Positions 23,326 to 31,574 of a stretch of 64,000 bases of DNA are shown piece by piece. The notes below the pieces were generated by a model. The model saw only the letters and a program-made list of their open reading frames with translations. It searched no databases and was not told the origin of the DNA. The DNA is from Methylobacterium sp. J-030 (GTDB lineage: Bacteria > Pseudomonadota > Alphaproteobacteria > Rhizobiales > Beijerinckiaceae). Location: NCBI RefSeq assembly GCF_022829545.1, contig NZ_JAKSYM010000391.1, forward strand, positions 62,001-126,000, in the 5' to 3' direction. Made by a program: the position numbers and the translations under genes. Position 1 is the stretch's first letter. Each line of letters starts with the position of its first letter.

Positions 23326-24933
23326 TCAGCGGCCGGATTGCGGTTCGAGGACGCCGTCGATCCGGCGCGCGAGATGCCAGGGATTGTCCGGGCGCAGGGG
23401 CGGCGGCAGCAGCGCCGCCGGCAGGTCCTGGTAGCAGACCGGGCGCAGGAACCGCTCGATCGCCAGGGTCCCGACCGAGGTGGTGCGGACGTCCGAGGTC
23501 GCCGGGAACGGGCCGCCATGCACCATCGCGTGGCACACCTCCACGCCCGTGGGCCAGCCGTTGGCGAGGACGCGGCCGGCCTTGCGCGCCAGCAGCGGCA
23601 CCAGCCCGGCGGCCAGCGGCTCGTCCGCCGGGTCCATGTGCAGCGTCGCGGTGAGCTGCCCCCCGAGGGACTCGATCACCCGGGTAAGCTCCGCTGCGTC
23701 GGCGGCCGCCACCAGGATCCCCGCGGGGCCGAACATCTCCTCGGTCAGCGACGGATCGGCCAGCAGGTGGCGGGCCTCCGTGCGCAGCAGCGCGGCGGGG
23801 GCGCCCCCGGGCCCGGCCTTCTCGCCGCGGGCCGCTACCATCACCCCCGGGCGCTCCGCCATCGCGGCGACCGCGCCCTCGAACCGGGCGCGGATGTCGG
23901 CCGTCAGCATCGTGTGCGGCGCGCTCGCCCGGATCGCGGCGCCGGCCGCCACCGCGAAGGCGTCGAGCCCGGGCCCCGCGATGCCGATCAGCAGCCCCGG
24001 ATTGGTGCAGAACTGCCCCGCCCCCATGGTGAGCGACTGGACGAAGCCCGCGGCCAGGGCCGCGCCCCGGGTCCGCAGGGCGGTGGGCAGGAGCAGGACC
24101 GGATTGACCGCGCTCATCTCGGCATAGACCGGGATCGGCTCAGGGCGCGCGGCCGCCGCGCGCATCAGCGCCAGCCCACCCCCGCGGGAACCAGTGAAGC
24201 CCACGGCCTTGATCCGCGGATCCGCCACCAGGGCGGTGCCCAGCGCGTTCGACGGCCCCGGCAGGTAGGAGAACACCCCCGCGGGCAGGCCGCTCGCCGC
24301 CACCGCGGCGCGCAGGGCCCGGGCCACCAGCTCCCCGGTTCCCGGATGGGCCGGGTGGCCCTTCACAACCACCGGGCAACCGGCCGCGAGCACCGAGGCG
24401 GTGTCGCCCCCCCCCCACGCGAAGGCCAGCGGGAAGTTCGACGCCCCGAACACCGCCACCGGACCCAGGGCGACGTGGCGCCGTCGCAGGTCCGGCCGGG
24501 GCAGCGGCTGGCGCTTGTGCTGCGCCGGATCGATCGTCGCCTGGATCCAGTCGCCCGAGCGGACGAGGTTCGCGAACAGGCGCAACTGCCCGATCGTGCG
24601 ACCGCGCTCGCCCTCCAGGCGCGCCTGGGGCAGCCCGGTTTCCGCCATGGCGCGCTCGATCAGGGCGGAGCCGAGGCCGGAGATCTCCTCGGCCGCCGCT
24701 TCGAGGAAGCGCCCCCGCGTCTCCGGATCGGTCTCCGAGAAGCTCGGGAACGCCGCCTCCGCCAGCGCGCAGGCGGCCTCGACCTCCCCGGCGCCTGCGG
24801 ATGCGAAGGCCGGCTCCAGGGCTGCCCCGGTCGCCGCTTCGACCGCCCGGAACGTCTCCGACGTCGTCACCTCCGCCTCGCCGACCAGGGCGGTGCCGCG
24901 GATCGCCGCGATGTCTCGAGGTTGTTTACTCAT
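23326..24933 (-). CDS. 2-oxoglutarate semialdehyde dehydrogenase (NADP+)
   Basis: A 535-residue aldehyde dehydrogenase of the class III KGSADH type, which oxidises 2-oxoglutarate semialdehyde to 2-oxoglutarate, the last step of the oxidative pentose pathway. Features: VAVFGASNFPLAF in the cofactor domain, KGHPAHPGTGELVARAL, GFTGSRGGGLALMRAAAAR, catalytic-loop MGAGQFCTNPGL with Cys309, and EMFGPAGI. Near residue 173 the sequence reads FAWGGGDTAS where relatives usually have FAFSVAGGDTAS. The DNA there is a run of ten C (24407-24416). The frame is open, but the protein is two residues short at that point. A putative operator overlaps its start codon. Confidence 0.88.
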   Translation of the reverse strand: MSKQPRDIAAIRGTALVGEAEVTTSETFRAVEAATGAALEPAFASAGAGEVEAACALAEAAFPSFSETDPETRGRFLEAAAEEISGLGSALIERAMAETGLPQARLEGERGRTIGQLRLFANLVRSGDWIQATIDPAQHKRQPLPRPDLRRRHVALGPVAVFGASNFPLAFAWGGGDTASVLAAGCPVVVKGHPAHPGTGELVARALRAAVAASGLPAGVFSYLPGPSNALGTALVADPRIKAVGFTGSRGGGLALMRAAAARPEPIPVYAEMSAVNPVLLLPTALRTRGAALAAGFVQSLTMGAGQFCTNPGLLIGIAGPGLDAFAVAAGAAIRASAPHTMLTADIRARFEGAVAAMAERPGVMVAARGEKAGPGGAPAALLRTEARHLLADPSLTEEMFGPAGILVAAADAAELTRVIESLGGQLTATLHMDPADEPLAAGLVPLLARKAGRVLANGWPTGVEVCHAMVHGGPFPATSDVRTTSVGTLAIERFLRPVCYQDLPAALLPPPLRPDNPWHLARRIDGVLEPQSGR

Positions 24934-24939
24934 ACAAAT
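24926..24939. promoter_or_regulatory. Putative operator of the pathway regulator (site 1)
   Basis: TTACTCATACAAAT overlaps the start codon of the semialdehyde dehydrogenase gene. With the flanking bases it has TTGT...ACAA symmetry. It matches site 2 at 28986-28999 at 12 of 14 positions. The divergent FadR-type gene starts 135 bp away and is the likely ligand (inference). Confidence 0.45.
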
Positions 24940-25073
24940 AGGGTAGAGCAGTTCGATCGGAGCCGCAAGCGTTCATCCATTCGCTTAAGGGTGTCGAATC
25001 TTGCGCTCCTACAACTTCCGGGTACGATCCTGGCGATCCTGGCCCGTCCCGTGGCTCGGACTGGAGGTCGTGG

Positions 25074-25814
25074 GTGAGACAGGATCGCGGACACGAGGAT
25101 ATCAGGCTCCCGCTCGCCTCAGGCTCGCGTCGCATCCACGGCTCGGTGGCGCGCGATCTCGGGGTGGCGATCCTGGGGGGCCGCTACGCGCCGGGCGACG
25201 TGCTGCCCGGGGAGATCGAGTTCGCGGAGCAACTCAAGGTTTCCAGAACCGCCTACCGCGAGGCGGTTCGAATCCTGAGCGCCAAGGGGCTCTTGGAGAG
25301 CCGGCCGCGCACCGGGACGCGGGTGAGCCAGCGCAGCCGCTGGAACCTGCTCGATCCGGACATCCTGGCCTGGACCTTCGAATCGGAGCCGAGCGAGACG
25401 TTCATCCGCGACCTGTTCGAATTGCGGATGATCGTGGAGCCGGCCGCGGCGGCGCTCGCGGCCGAGCGGCGTTCGGGCCTCGACCTCGCCCGGATGGGCC
25501 ATGCCCTGGAGGAGATGGGCCGCCACGGCCTCAGTACGGAGGCCGGCCGGGCCGCCGACCAGGCCTTCCACACCGCGATCCTGGAGGCTGCTCGCAACGG
25601 GCCGCTGATCGCCCTGTCGAGTTCCATCGCGGCGGCCGTCACGTGGACGACGATCTTCAAGCATCGCCGCCAGGGCCTGCCCCGGGACCCGATGCCCGAC
25701 CACCGCGTCCTCTACGAGGCGATCGTGGCGGGCGACCCGGACGCCGCCCGCCGGACGATGACCGATCTGGTCCGCCTCGCCCTGGCCGACACCGAGCTGG
25801 CGCTGCGGCCCTGA
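25074..25814 (+). CDS. FadR-type (GntR family) transcriptional regulator
   Basis: A 246-residue regulator. The N-terminal winged helix at about residues 20-90 contains GDVLPGEIEFAEQLKVSRTAYREAVRILSAKGLLESRPRTGTRV, the classic GntR recognition region. An all-helical FCD effector domain follows with DLFELRMIVEPAAAALAAERR, a metal/ligand-type His in ADQAFHTAILEAARN, and DHRVLYEAIVAGD. Such regulators usually sense a sugar acid or keto acid and repress the neighbouring catabolic operon. GTG at 25074 is preceded by GGAGG. It is transcribed divergently from the dehydrogenase operon and convergently with the dehydratase gene. Confidence 0.88.
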   Translation: MRQDRGHEDIRLPLASGSRRIHGSVARDLGVAILGGRYAPGDVLPGEIEFAEQLKVSRTAYREAVRILSAKGLLESRPRTGTRVSQRSRWNLLDPDILAWTFESEPSETFIRDLFELRMIVEPAAAALAAERRSGLDLARMGHALEEMGRHGLSTEAGRAADQAFHTAILEAARNGPLIALSSSIAAAVTWTTIFKHRRQGLPRDPMPDHRVLYEAIVAGDPDAARRTMTDLVRLALADTELALRP

Positions 25815-25815
25815 G

Positions 25816-25943
25816 AAACCGGGATCCCAAAGGGCTCAGCCCTTTGGCGGGGTTATCGGGGCGGAGCCCCGATGTCGGGCTTTGCCCGAGCCCATCAGGG
25901 CTCCGCCCTGCACCCGCGAAAGGTCCCGGACCTTTCGGATCCG
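25816..25943. repeat. R1 modular hairpin repeat between convergent genes
   Basis: Left stem CCAAAGGGCT-c-AGCCCTTTGG, then CGGGGTTATCGGGGC-gga-GCCCCGA, TCGGGC-ttt-GCCCGA, CAGGGC-tcc-GCCCTG, CACCCG and right stem CGAAAGGTC-ccg-GACCTTTCG. It fills the whole gap between the stops of the FadR-type regulator and the dehydratase, and could act as a two-way transcription end. Confidence 0.8.
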
Positions 25944-25944
25944 C

Positions 25945-27759
25945 TCAGTGGTTGTCGCGCGGCAGTCCGCTGGTCTGCGCGATGCGCTGGAAGCGCTCGG
26001 CGCCCTCCAGGATCGCGCCCGTGTGCATCTGCCCGACCGCGGCGCGCTGCATCGCCTGCCAGGGGGTCTGCGAGGCCGGGTAGGCGTAGCCCCCCGCCGC
26101 CTCCAGGGCCTTCCGGCGGCGCTCCAGCTCGTCCGCGTCCACCAGCATGTCGGCGGTGCCGCGGCGCAGGTCGACCCGCACCCGGTCGCCGGTGCGCAGC
26201 AGCGCGAGGCCGCCGCCGGCCGCCGCCTCCGGCGAGGCGTTGAGGATCGAGGGCGAGGCCGAGGTGCCGGATTGCCGCCCGTCGCCGAGGCAGGGCAGCG
26301 CGTGGATTCCGGCCCGGATCAGGTCGGCGGGCGGGCGCATGTTCACCACCTCGGCGGCGCCGGGATAGCCCACCGGCCCGGCACCGCGCATCACCAGCAG
26401 GGTCTCGTCGGTGATGCCGAGGCTCGGATCGTCGATCCGGTGGTGATAATCCTCCGGCCCGTCGAACACCACGACCGGGCCCTCGAACGCGTCCGGATCC
26501 TCGGGGTTCGACAGGTAGCGGTTGCGGAACTCCGCGCCGATCACGCTGGTCTTCATCACCGCGGCCTCGAACAGGTTGCCGCGCAGCACGAGGAAGCCGG
26601 CCGCCTCCATCAGGGGCCTGTCGATCGGCCGGATCACGTCCGCGTCCTCGATGGTCGCGCCCCGGCAATTGTCGCCGATCGTGCGGCCGTTGACCGTCAG
26701 CGCGCCCTCGCGGATCAGGCCGCGGCTCATGAGCTGCGCCACCACGGCCGGCAGGCTGCCGGCGCGGTAGTAATCCTCGCCGAGATAGGTGCCGGCTGGC
26801 TGCAGGTTGACGAGCAGCGGCACGTCGAGCCCGTAGGTCTGCCAGTCGGTGATGTCGAGGTCCACGCCCATGTGCCGGGCGATCGCCGCGAGGTGGATCG
26901 GCGCGTTGGTCGAGCCGCCGATCGCCGAATTGACCACGATGGCGTTGAGGAAGGCGTCGCGGGTCAGGATCTCGGAGGGCTTCAGATCCGCCGCCACCAT
27001 TTCGACGATGCGCTTGCCGGTCCGATAGGCGACCTCCTGCCGGTCGCGGTAGGGGGCGGGGATCGCGGCCGAGCCCGGCAGCATCATGCCCAGGGCCTCG
27101 GCCAGCGTGTTCATCGTCGTGGCGGTGCCCATCGTGTTGCAGAAGCCGGTCGAGGGCGCCGACGAGGTCACGAGCTTGATGAAGCCGTCATGGTCGATCT
27201 CCCCCGCCGCCAGCATCTCGCGGGCCTTCCACACGATCGTGCCCGAGCCGGTGCGCTGGCCCTTGAACCAGCCGTTGAGCATCGGCCCCACCGAGAGGGC
27301 GATCGCCGGGATGTTCACGGTGGCGGCCGCCATCAGGCAGGCCGGGGTGGTCTTGTCGCAGCCCGTGGTCAGCACCACCCCGTCGAGCGGGTAGCCGTAG
27401 AGCAACTCCACGAGGCCGAGATAGGCGAGGTTGCGGTCGAGCCCCGCGGTCGGCCGCTTGCCGGTCTCCTGGATCGGGTGGACCGGGAATTCCAGCACGA
27501 TGCCGCCGGCCTCGCGGATGCCCTCGCGGACCCGCTCGGCCAGCACGAGGTGGTGGCGGTTGCACGGCGACAGGTCGGAGCCCGTCTGGGCGATGCCGAT
27601 GATCGGCTTGCCCGAGCGCAACTCCTCCAGGCTGAGGCCGAAGTTCAGGTAACGCTCGAGATAGAGCGCCGTCATGTCGATATTGTCGGGGTTGTCGAAC
27701 CAGGCGCGGGAGCGCAGCGGGCGGGCGGTCTGGGGCCGGGCGGTCTTGGGATCGGTCAT
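25945..27759 (-). CDS. L-arabinonate/sugar-acid dehydratase (IlvD/Edd family)
   Basis: A 604-residue enzyme of the IlvD/Edd family that removes water from L-arabinonate or D-galactonate/D-xylonate to give the 2-keto-3-deoxy acid. The iron-sulfur ligands are visible at Cys66 (SDLSPCNRHH), Cys134 (TTGCDKTTPA) and Cys207 (STGFCNTMGTA). The N-terminal SRAWFDNPDNIDMTALYLER is the typical opening of the pentonate dehydratase subgroup rather than of true IlvD. The C-terminal GDGRQSGTSASPSILNASPE carries the catalytic-type Ser. It overlaps the mutarotase gene by TGATG, so both are co-transcribed. Which pentonate is preferred cannot be read from the sequence. Confidence 0.88.
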   Translation of the reverse strand: MTDPKTARPQTARPLRSRAWFDNPDNIDMTALYLERYLNFGLSLEELRSGKPIIGIAQTGSDLSPCNRHHLVLAERVREGIREAGGIVLEFPVHPIQETGKRPTAGLDRNLAYLGLVELLYGYPLDGVVLTTGCDKTTPACLMAAATVNIPAIALSVGPMLNGWFKGQRTGSGTIVWKAREMLAAGEIDHDGFIKLVTSSAPSTGFCNTMGTATTMNTLAEALGMMLPGSAAIPAPYRDRQEVAYRTGKRIVEMVAADLKPSEILTRDAFLNAIVVNSAIGGSTNAPIHLAAIARHMGVDLDITDWQTYGLDVPLLVNLQPAGTYLGEDYYRAGSLPAVVAQLMSRGLIREGALTVNGRTIGDNCRGATIEDADVIRPIDRPLMEAAGFLVLRGNLFEAAVMKTSVIGAEFRNRYLSNPEDPDAFEGPVVVFDGPEDYHHRIDDPSLGITDETLLVMRGAGPVGYPGAAEVVNMRPPADLIRAGIHALPCLGDGRQSGTSASPSILNASPEAAAGGGLALLRTGDRVRVDLRRGTADMLVDADELERRRKALEAAGGYAYPASQTPWQAMQRAAVGQMHTGAILEGAERFQRIAQTSGLPRDNH

Positions 27760-28907
27760 CGGCGGGTCCGGTGGGCTGGGCTGGTCGAGAAGCGGTAGGT
27801 GATCACGTTCCGGTAGGTCTGGCCCGGGTCCAGCCGGGCGGAGCCGAAGGCCGGCTGGTTCGGCGTGTCGGGAAAAAGTTCCGGCTCCAGGGCGAGGGCG
27901 TCCGATTGCCGGTAGGCGAGGCCGGATTTACCCACCGCGGTCGCATCGAGAAAATTGCCGGCGTAAAACTGCACCCCCGGCTGGTTGCTGGCAATCTCCA
28001 GCACCCGGCCCGAATGCGGATCCTCGACCCGCGCCACTTGGTGCGGCTCGGCCGTGGGCGCGTCGGTCACCACCCAGTTGTGGTCGTAGCCGCGCCCGCG
28101 GACGATCTGCGCGTCCCGGCCGTCGCGGATGCGCGCGCCGATCGCTGTCGGCGTGCGGAAGTCGAACGGCGTGCCCGCCACCGGCCGATGCGCGCCGGTC
28201 GGGATCAGGGTGGCGTCCACCGGCGTGTAGCGCTCGGCCGGGATGGTCAGGACGTGATCGAGGATCGTGCGGCCGGAGCCCTCCCCCGCCAGGTTGAAGA
28301 AGCTGTGGTTGGTCAGGTTGACGATGGTCGGCCGGTCGGTGGTCGCCTCGTAGGTGAGGGTGAGCGTATCGGTGTCGTCCAGCCGGTAGGTGGCGGTCGC
28401 CGTCAGCGTGCCGGGATAGCCCTCTTCGCCGTCCGGGCTGACGTAGCGCAGGCTCACCGAGGGGGCCGCCCCGCCGGTCACGGCGGTGATCGTCCAGAGC
28501 CGCTTGTCGAAGCCGGCGGTGCCGCCGTGCAGGGCGTTCGGGCCGTCGTTGGTGGCGAGCCGGTAGGTCCGCCCGTCGAGGGTGAAGCGGCCCGCCCGGA
28601 TGCGGTTGGCGTAGCGGCCGACGCTCGCGCCGAAATAGTTGGGCTTGGCGAGGTAGCCGGCGAGGTCGCCGTAGCCAAGCACCACGTCGGCCGGCTTGCC
28701 GGCACGGTCCGGGACATCGAGGGTCCGCAGCAACGCCCCCCAGGACAGGATCCGCGCCGTGATGCCGTGCCCGTTGGTCAGCGTCACCTCCTCGACCGTG
28801 CGGCCGTCCGGAAGAGTGCCGAACACGGTTCGGACCGGCTCGGCCGCCTGGGCCAGGGCCGGGATCATCGCGCCGGCGCAGAGCGTCACAGGTCCCCCGC
28901 CGCGCAT
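27756..28907 (-). CDS. galM: Exported aldose 1-epimerase (mutarotase)
   Basis: A 383-residue galactose mutarotase-like protein that interconverts alpha and beta anomers of aldoses. The N-terminus GPVTLCAGAMIPALAQA looks like a signal peptide, so it probably acts in the periplasm. Motifs: GRYANRIRAGRFTLDG, NDGPNALHGGTAGFDKRLW, the catalytic His in LTNHSFFNLAGEGSG, GYDHNWVV, and the catalytic Glu in LALEPELFPDTPNQP. ATG at 28907 is preceded by GGAGGG. It is first in the minus-strand unit with the dehydratase and divergent from the FucP-like permease; a putative operator lies between. Confidence 0.87.
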   Translation of the reverse strand: MRGGGPVTLCAGAMIPALAQAAEPVRTVFGTLPDGRTVEEVTLTNGHGITARILSWGALLRTLDVPDRAGKPADVVLGYGDLAGYLAKPNYFGASVGRYANRIRAGRFTLDGRTYRLATNDGPNALHGGTAGFDKRLWTITAVTGGAAPSVSLRYVSPDGEEGYPGTLTATATYRLDDTDTLTLTYEATTDRPTIVNLTNHSFFNLAGEGSGRTILDHVLTIPAERYTPVDATLIPTGAHRPVAGTPFDFRTPTAIGARIRDGRDAQIVRGRGYDHNWVVTDAPTAEPHQVARVEDPHSGRVLEIASNQPGVQFYAGNFLDATAVGKSGLAYRQSDALALEPELFPDTPNQPAFGSARLDPGQTYRNVITYRFSTSPAHRTRR

Positions 28908-28985
28908 TGGTTCCCTCCTTGGCGGGTCCACCCGCTCCGCCGATCCTGCGCCGGCAGCCGCGGTTGACCACTGAAGATCCATTAT

Positions 28986-28999
28986 ATACTCAGACAAAT
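28986..28999. promoter_or_regulatory. Putative operator of the pathway regulator (site 2)
   Basis: ATACTCAGACAAAT in the A/T-rich 150-bp space between the divergent mutarotase and permease genes. It agrees at 12 of 14 positions with site 1 at 24926-24939. It is placed to control both directions. Confidence 0.45.
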
Positions 29000-29059
29000 T
29001 AAATGGGCAACACGGTGTCCCGCTTAGGGGTCCGGCGGGGAAGGGAAAGGAAACGCGCG

Positions 29060-30361
29060 ATGGCAGCACCGATCGCGGGCGTCGGACAGGCGGCCGGCCG
29101 GACGGCGGCCGGCGCGCAGGAACAGGGGCGCTACCGCCCGGCCCTGTCGCTGCTGGCCAGCCTGTTCTTCATGTGGGGCTTCATCACGGTGATCAACAAC
29201 ACGCTGCTGCCGCACCTGCGCAGCGTGTTCGACCTCGACTACACCCAGACCACGCTGATCGAGTCGGTCTGGTTCATCGCCTACTTCGTGGCCTCGATCC
29301 CCGCGGCGAAGCTGATCGCGCGGGTCGGCTACCAGCGCGCCCTGGTGATCGGCCTCGGCATCATGGCGGCCGGCACCTTCGGGATGGTGCTGGCCTCCCG
29401 TGAGGTCTCCTACGCGATCACGCTGACGGCCCTGTTCGTGATCGCGAGCGGCATCACCCTGCTGCAGGTCGCCGCCAACCCCTACGTGGCGGTGATCGGC
29501 CCGGCCGAGAGTGCCTCGGCGCGGCTCAACCTCGTGCAGGCGTTCAACGCGCTGGGCACCACCCTGGCGCCTTTGTTCGGCGGCGCCCTGATCCTCGGCC
29601 GCTCCACCTCGGGCAACGCCGCGGCGGGCACCGTCCTGACCCCCGCCGAGCGGCTGGCCGACGCGCAGTCGGTGCAGCTGCCCTACCTGATCGTGGCGGC
29701 GGTGCTCATCGTGCTCGCGGTGGTGATCGCCCGGTTCCCGCTGCCGGCCATCCGCGGAGGGGTGGATGCGTTGTCGGCCAAGGCCGAGGGCGCGGGCGGG
29801 TCGCTCTGGCGCCACCGCAACCTCGTCTTCGGCGTGCCGGCGATCTTCATCTACCTGATCGCCGAGATCGGGGTGTCGAACCTGTTCATCAGCTTCGTGT
29901 CGCAGCCCGGGATCGGCGACCTGACCCACGCCCAGGCCGCGCGCTACCTGTTCCTGCTCTGGGGCGGGATGATGATCGGCCGCTTCGTCGGCAGCTACCT
30001 GATGCAGAGCCGGCCGGCCGAGGCGGTGCTCGCCGGGGCGGCGGTCGGCGCCTGCGCGGTGATGCTGGCGGCGGCCTTCACCACCGGACCCGCGGCGATG
30101 TGGGCGCTGATCGCGGTCGGTCTGTTCCACGCGATCATGTTCCCGACGATCTTCACGCTGGGCATCCGCGGCCTCGGGCCGCTCACCGAGAGGGGGGCGG
30201 GGCTGCTGATCATGGCGATCGCGGGCGGCTCCCTGGTGGTGGTGCAGGGCTGGGCGGCGGACCGGTTCGGGCTGCAGCATTCCTTCCTGATCACCGCGGC
30301 CTGCGAACTCTACGTGCTGTTCTACGCCGTCTGGGGCTGCCGGGCCCCGCGCGCGACCTGA
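29060..30361 (+). CDS. FucP-type sugar:proton symporter (MFS)
   Basis: A 433-residue carrier with about twelve hydrophobic segments. The FHS-family opening is SLLASLFFMWGFITVINNTLLPHLRSVFDL, with the Asn pair that contributes to substrate and proton coupling in FucP relatives. VAANPYVAVIGP and SARLNLVQAFNALGT are also diagnostic of the fucose/glucose-galactose permease family. It should import L-arabinose or D-galactose for the adjoining oxidative pathway. ATG at 29060. The 30 N-terminal residues before the first helix are variable and Ala/Gly-rich. The lactonase gene follows after 15 bp in the same direction. Confidence 0.88.
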   Translation: MAAPIAGVGQAAGRTAAGAQEQGRYRPALSLLASLFFMWGFITVINNTLLPHLRSVFDLDYTQTTLIESVWFIAYFVASIPAAKLIARVGYQRALVIGLGIMAAGTFGMVLASREVSYAITLTALFVIASGITLLQVAANPYVAVIGPAESASARLNLVQAFNALGTTLAPLFGGALILGRSTSGNAAAGTVLTPAERLADAQSVQLPYLIVAAVLIVLAVVIARFPLPAIRGGVDALSAKAEGAGGSLWRHRNLVFGVPAIFIYLIAEIGVSNLFISFVSQPGIGDLTHAQAARYLFLLWGGMMIGRFVGSYLMQSRPAEAVLAGAAVGACAVMLAAAFTTGPAAMWALIAVGLFHAIMFPTIFTLGIRGLGPLTERGAGLLIMAIAGGSLVVVQGWAADRFGLQHSFLITAACELYVLFYAVWGCRAPRAT

Positions 30362-30376
30362 CCGAGGGGCGAAGCC

Positions 30377-31252
30377 ATGGGGGCAGGGATCCGCATCGTC
30401 ACCCGTTCCGGAACCCAGATGGCGCGCGACCGGCTCGGCGAGGGGCCGATCTGGGTGCCGGAACGGGGCAGGCTGTTCTGGGTCGACATCGAGGCCCCGG
30501 CCCTGAACTGGCTCGACCTCGCGCGCGGCGAGACCGGCCGGCGGCCCTTCCCGGAGCCTCTGGGCTGGATCATCCCGCGCGCGGGCCGGCGGGACTTCGT
30601 CGTCGGGCTGAAGAGCGGCTTCGCGACCTACGATCTGGAGGCCGACCGCATCGTGCCGATCGGCGATCCCGAGCCCGGCTACCCCGACAACCGCCTGAAC
30701 GACGCCAAGGTGGATTTCGCCGGCCGGATCTGGGCCGGGAGCATGCACCAGGCCGAGACCGCAGTCTCGGGCTCCCTGCACCGGCTCGACCCTGACCTGA
30801 CCTGGCAGCGGATGGACGGTGCATACGGGGTCGCCAACGGCCCGACCTTCAGCCTCGACGGCCGGACCCTCTATCACAGCGACAGCGCCGCCCGGACGGT
30901 CTACGCCTTCGACCTCTCGGAGGACGGGACGCTCTCGGGCAAGCGGCCGTTCCTGCGCTTCCCGGAGGCGTGGGGCTGGCCCGACGGGATGACCACGGAC
31001 GCGGAGGGCTGCCTCTGGATCGCCCATTGGGGCGGCGGGCGGCTGAGCCGCGCGGATCCGGACGGGCGTGTGATGCGGGCGGTCGCGCTGCCCGCCCCCA
31101 ACATCACGAGCTGCGCCTTCGCGGGCGCGGGGCTCGACCGCCTGTTCGTCACCTCGGCCGCGCGCGGAGCCGAGGATGTGCCGGAGGCCGGGGCCTTGTT
31201 CGAGGTCGATGTCGGCGTGCGGGGGCTGCCGCCGCGGGCGTTTGGGGGGTGA
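30377..31252 (+). CDS. SMP-30/gluconolactonase-type sugar lactonase
   Basis: A 291-residue six-bladed beta-propeller of the SMP-30/Cgr1 family. The metal-binding residues are seen in LGEGPIWVPER (Glu), DNRLNDAKVDFAGRIWAGSM (Asn, Asp) and VANGPTFSLDGRTLYHSDS (Asn, Asp), with WPDGMTTDAEGCLWIAHWGGG towards the end. It hydrolyses the aldono-lactone made by the 1-dehydrogenase (here probably L-arabino- or D-galactono-lactone) to the acid. ATG at 30377 follows the permease by 15 bp, so these two form a plus-strand operon. Confidence 0.87.
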   Translation: MGAGIRIVTRSGTQMARDRLGEGPIWVPERGRLFWVDIEAPALNWLDLARGETGRRPFPEPLGWIIPRAGRRDFVVGLKSGFATYDLEADRIVPIGDPEPGYPDNRLNDAKVDFAGRIWAGSMHQAETAVSGSLHRLDPDLTWQRMDGAYGVANGPTFSLDGRTLYHSDSAARTVYAFDLSEDGTLSGKRPFLRFPEAWGWPDGMTTDAEGCLWIAHWGGGRLSRADPDGRVMRAVALPAPNITSCAFAGAGLDRLFVTSAARGAEDVPEAGALFEVDVGVRGLPPRAFGG

Positions 31253-31343
31253 CGGCGGGACCTGGCGGCCCTCACGCTGCGGGCGTCGTCGATAATGCCG
31301 TGCTACCATCGATTCCCGTCAGGAGCGGCATCACGGGATACGG

Positions 31344-31574
31344 ATGGATCTGGTCACCCCGCACGACATCCTGTCCGCCTATTCCCGGGCCGAGATCGGC
31401 GCGGACGATGCCATCGCGTCGCTCGGTTTGAACGGGTATCGCGACCTGATCGTCGCGATGGCCGATGCGGGCCATCGACTGCCCCGCCCGGCCGAGGCGG
31501 AGGTCGAGGCTCAACTGGCCGCGGCGATGCCTCTACTGCTGTCCGTTCTCGACGATGGCCGCGGCAATGCTTGA
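31344..31574 (+). CDS. Putative antitoxin, UPF0175-like
   Basis: A 76-residue protein. ILSAYSRAEIGADDAIASLGLNGYRDLIVAMADAG resembles the helix-turn-helix of UPF0175-type antitoxins (an AYxxGEIxxxxAxxxLGL pattern), and a Leu/Ala-rich C-terminal helix may contact the toxin. Its stop overlaps the toxin start by 8 nt, the usual arrangement for a type II pair. The assignment rests on context and on a by-eye motif, not on a search. Confidence 0.62.
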   Translation: MDLVTPHDILSAYSRAEIGADDAIASLGLNGYRDLIVAMADAGHRLPRPAEAEVEAQLAAAMPLLLSVLDDGRGNA

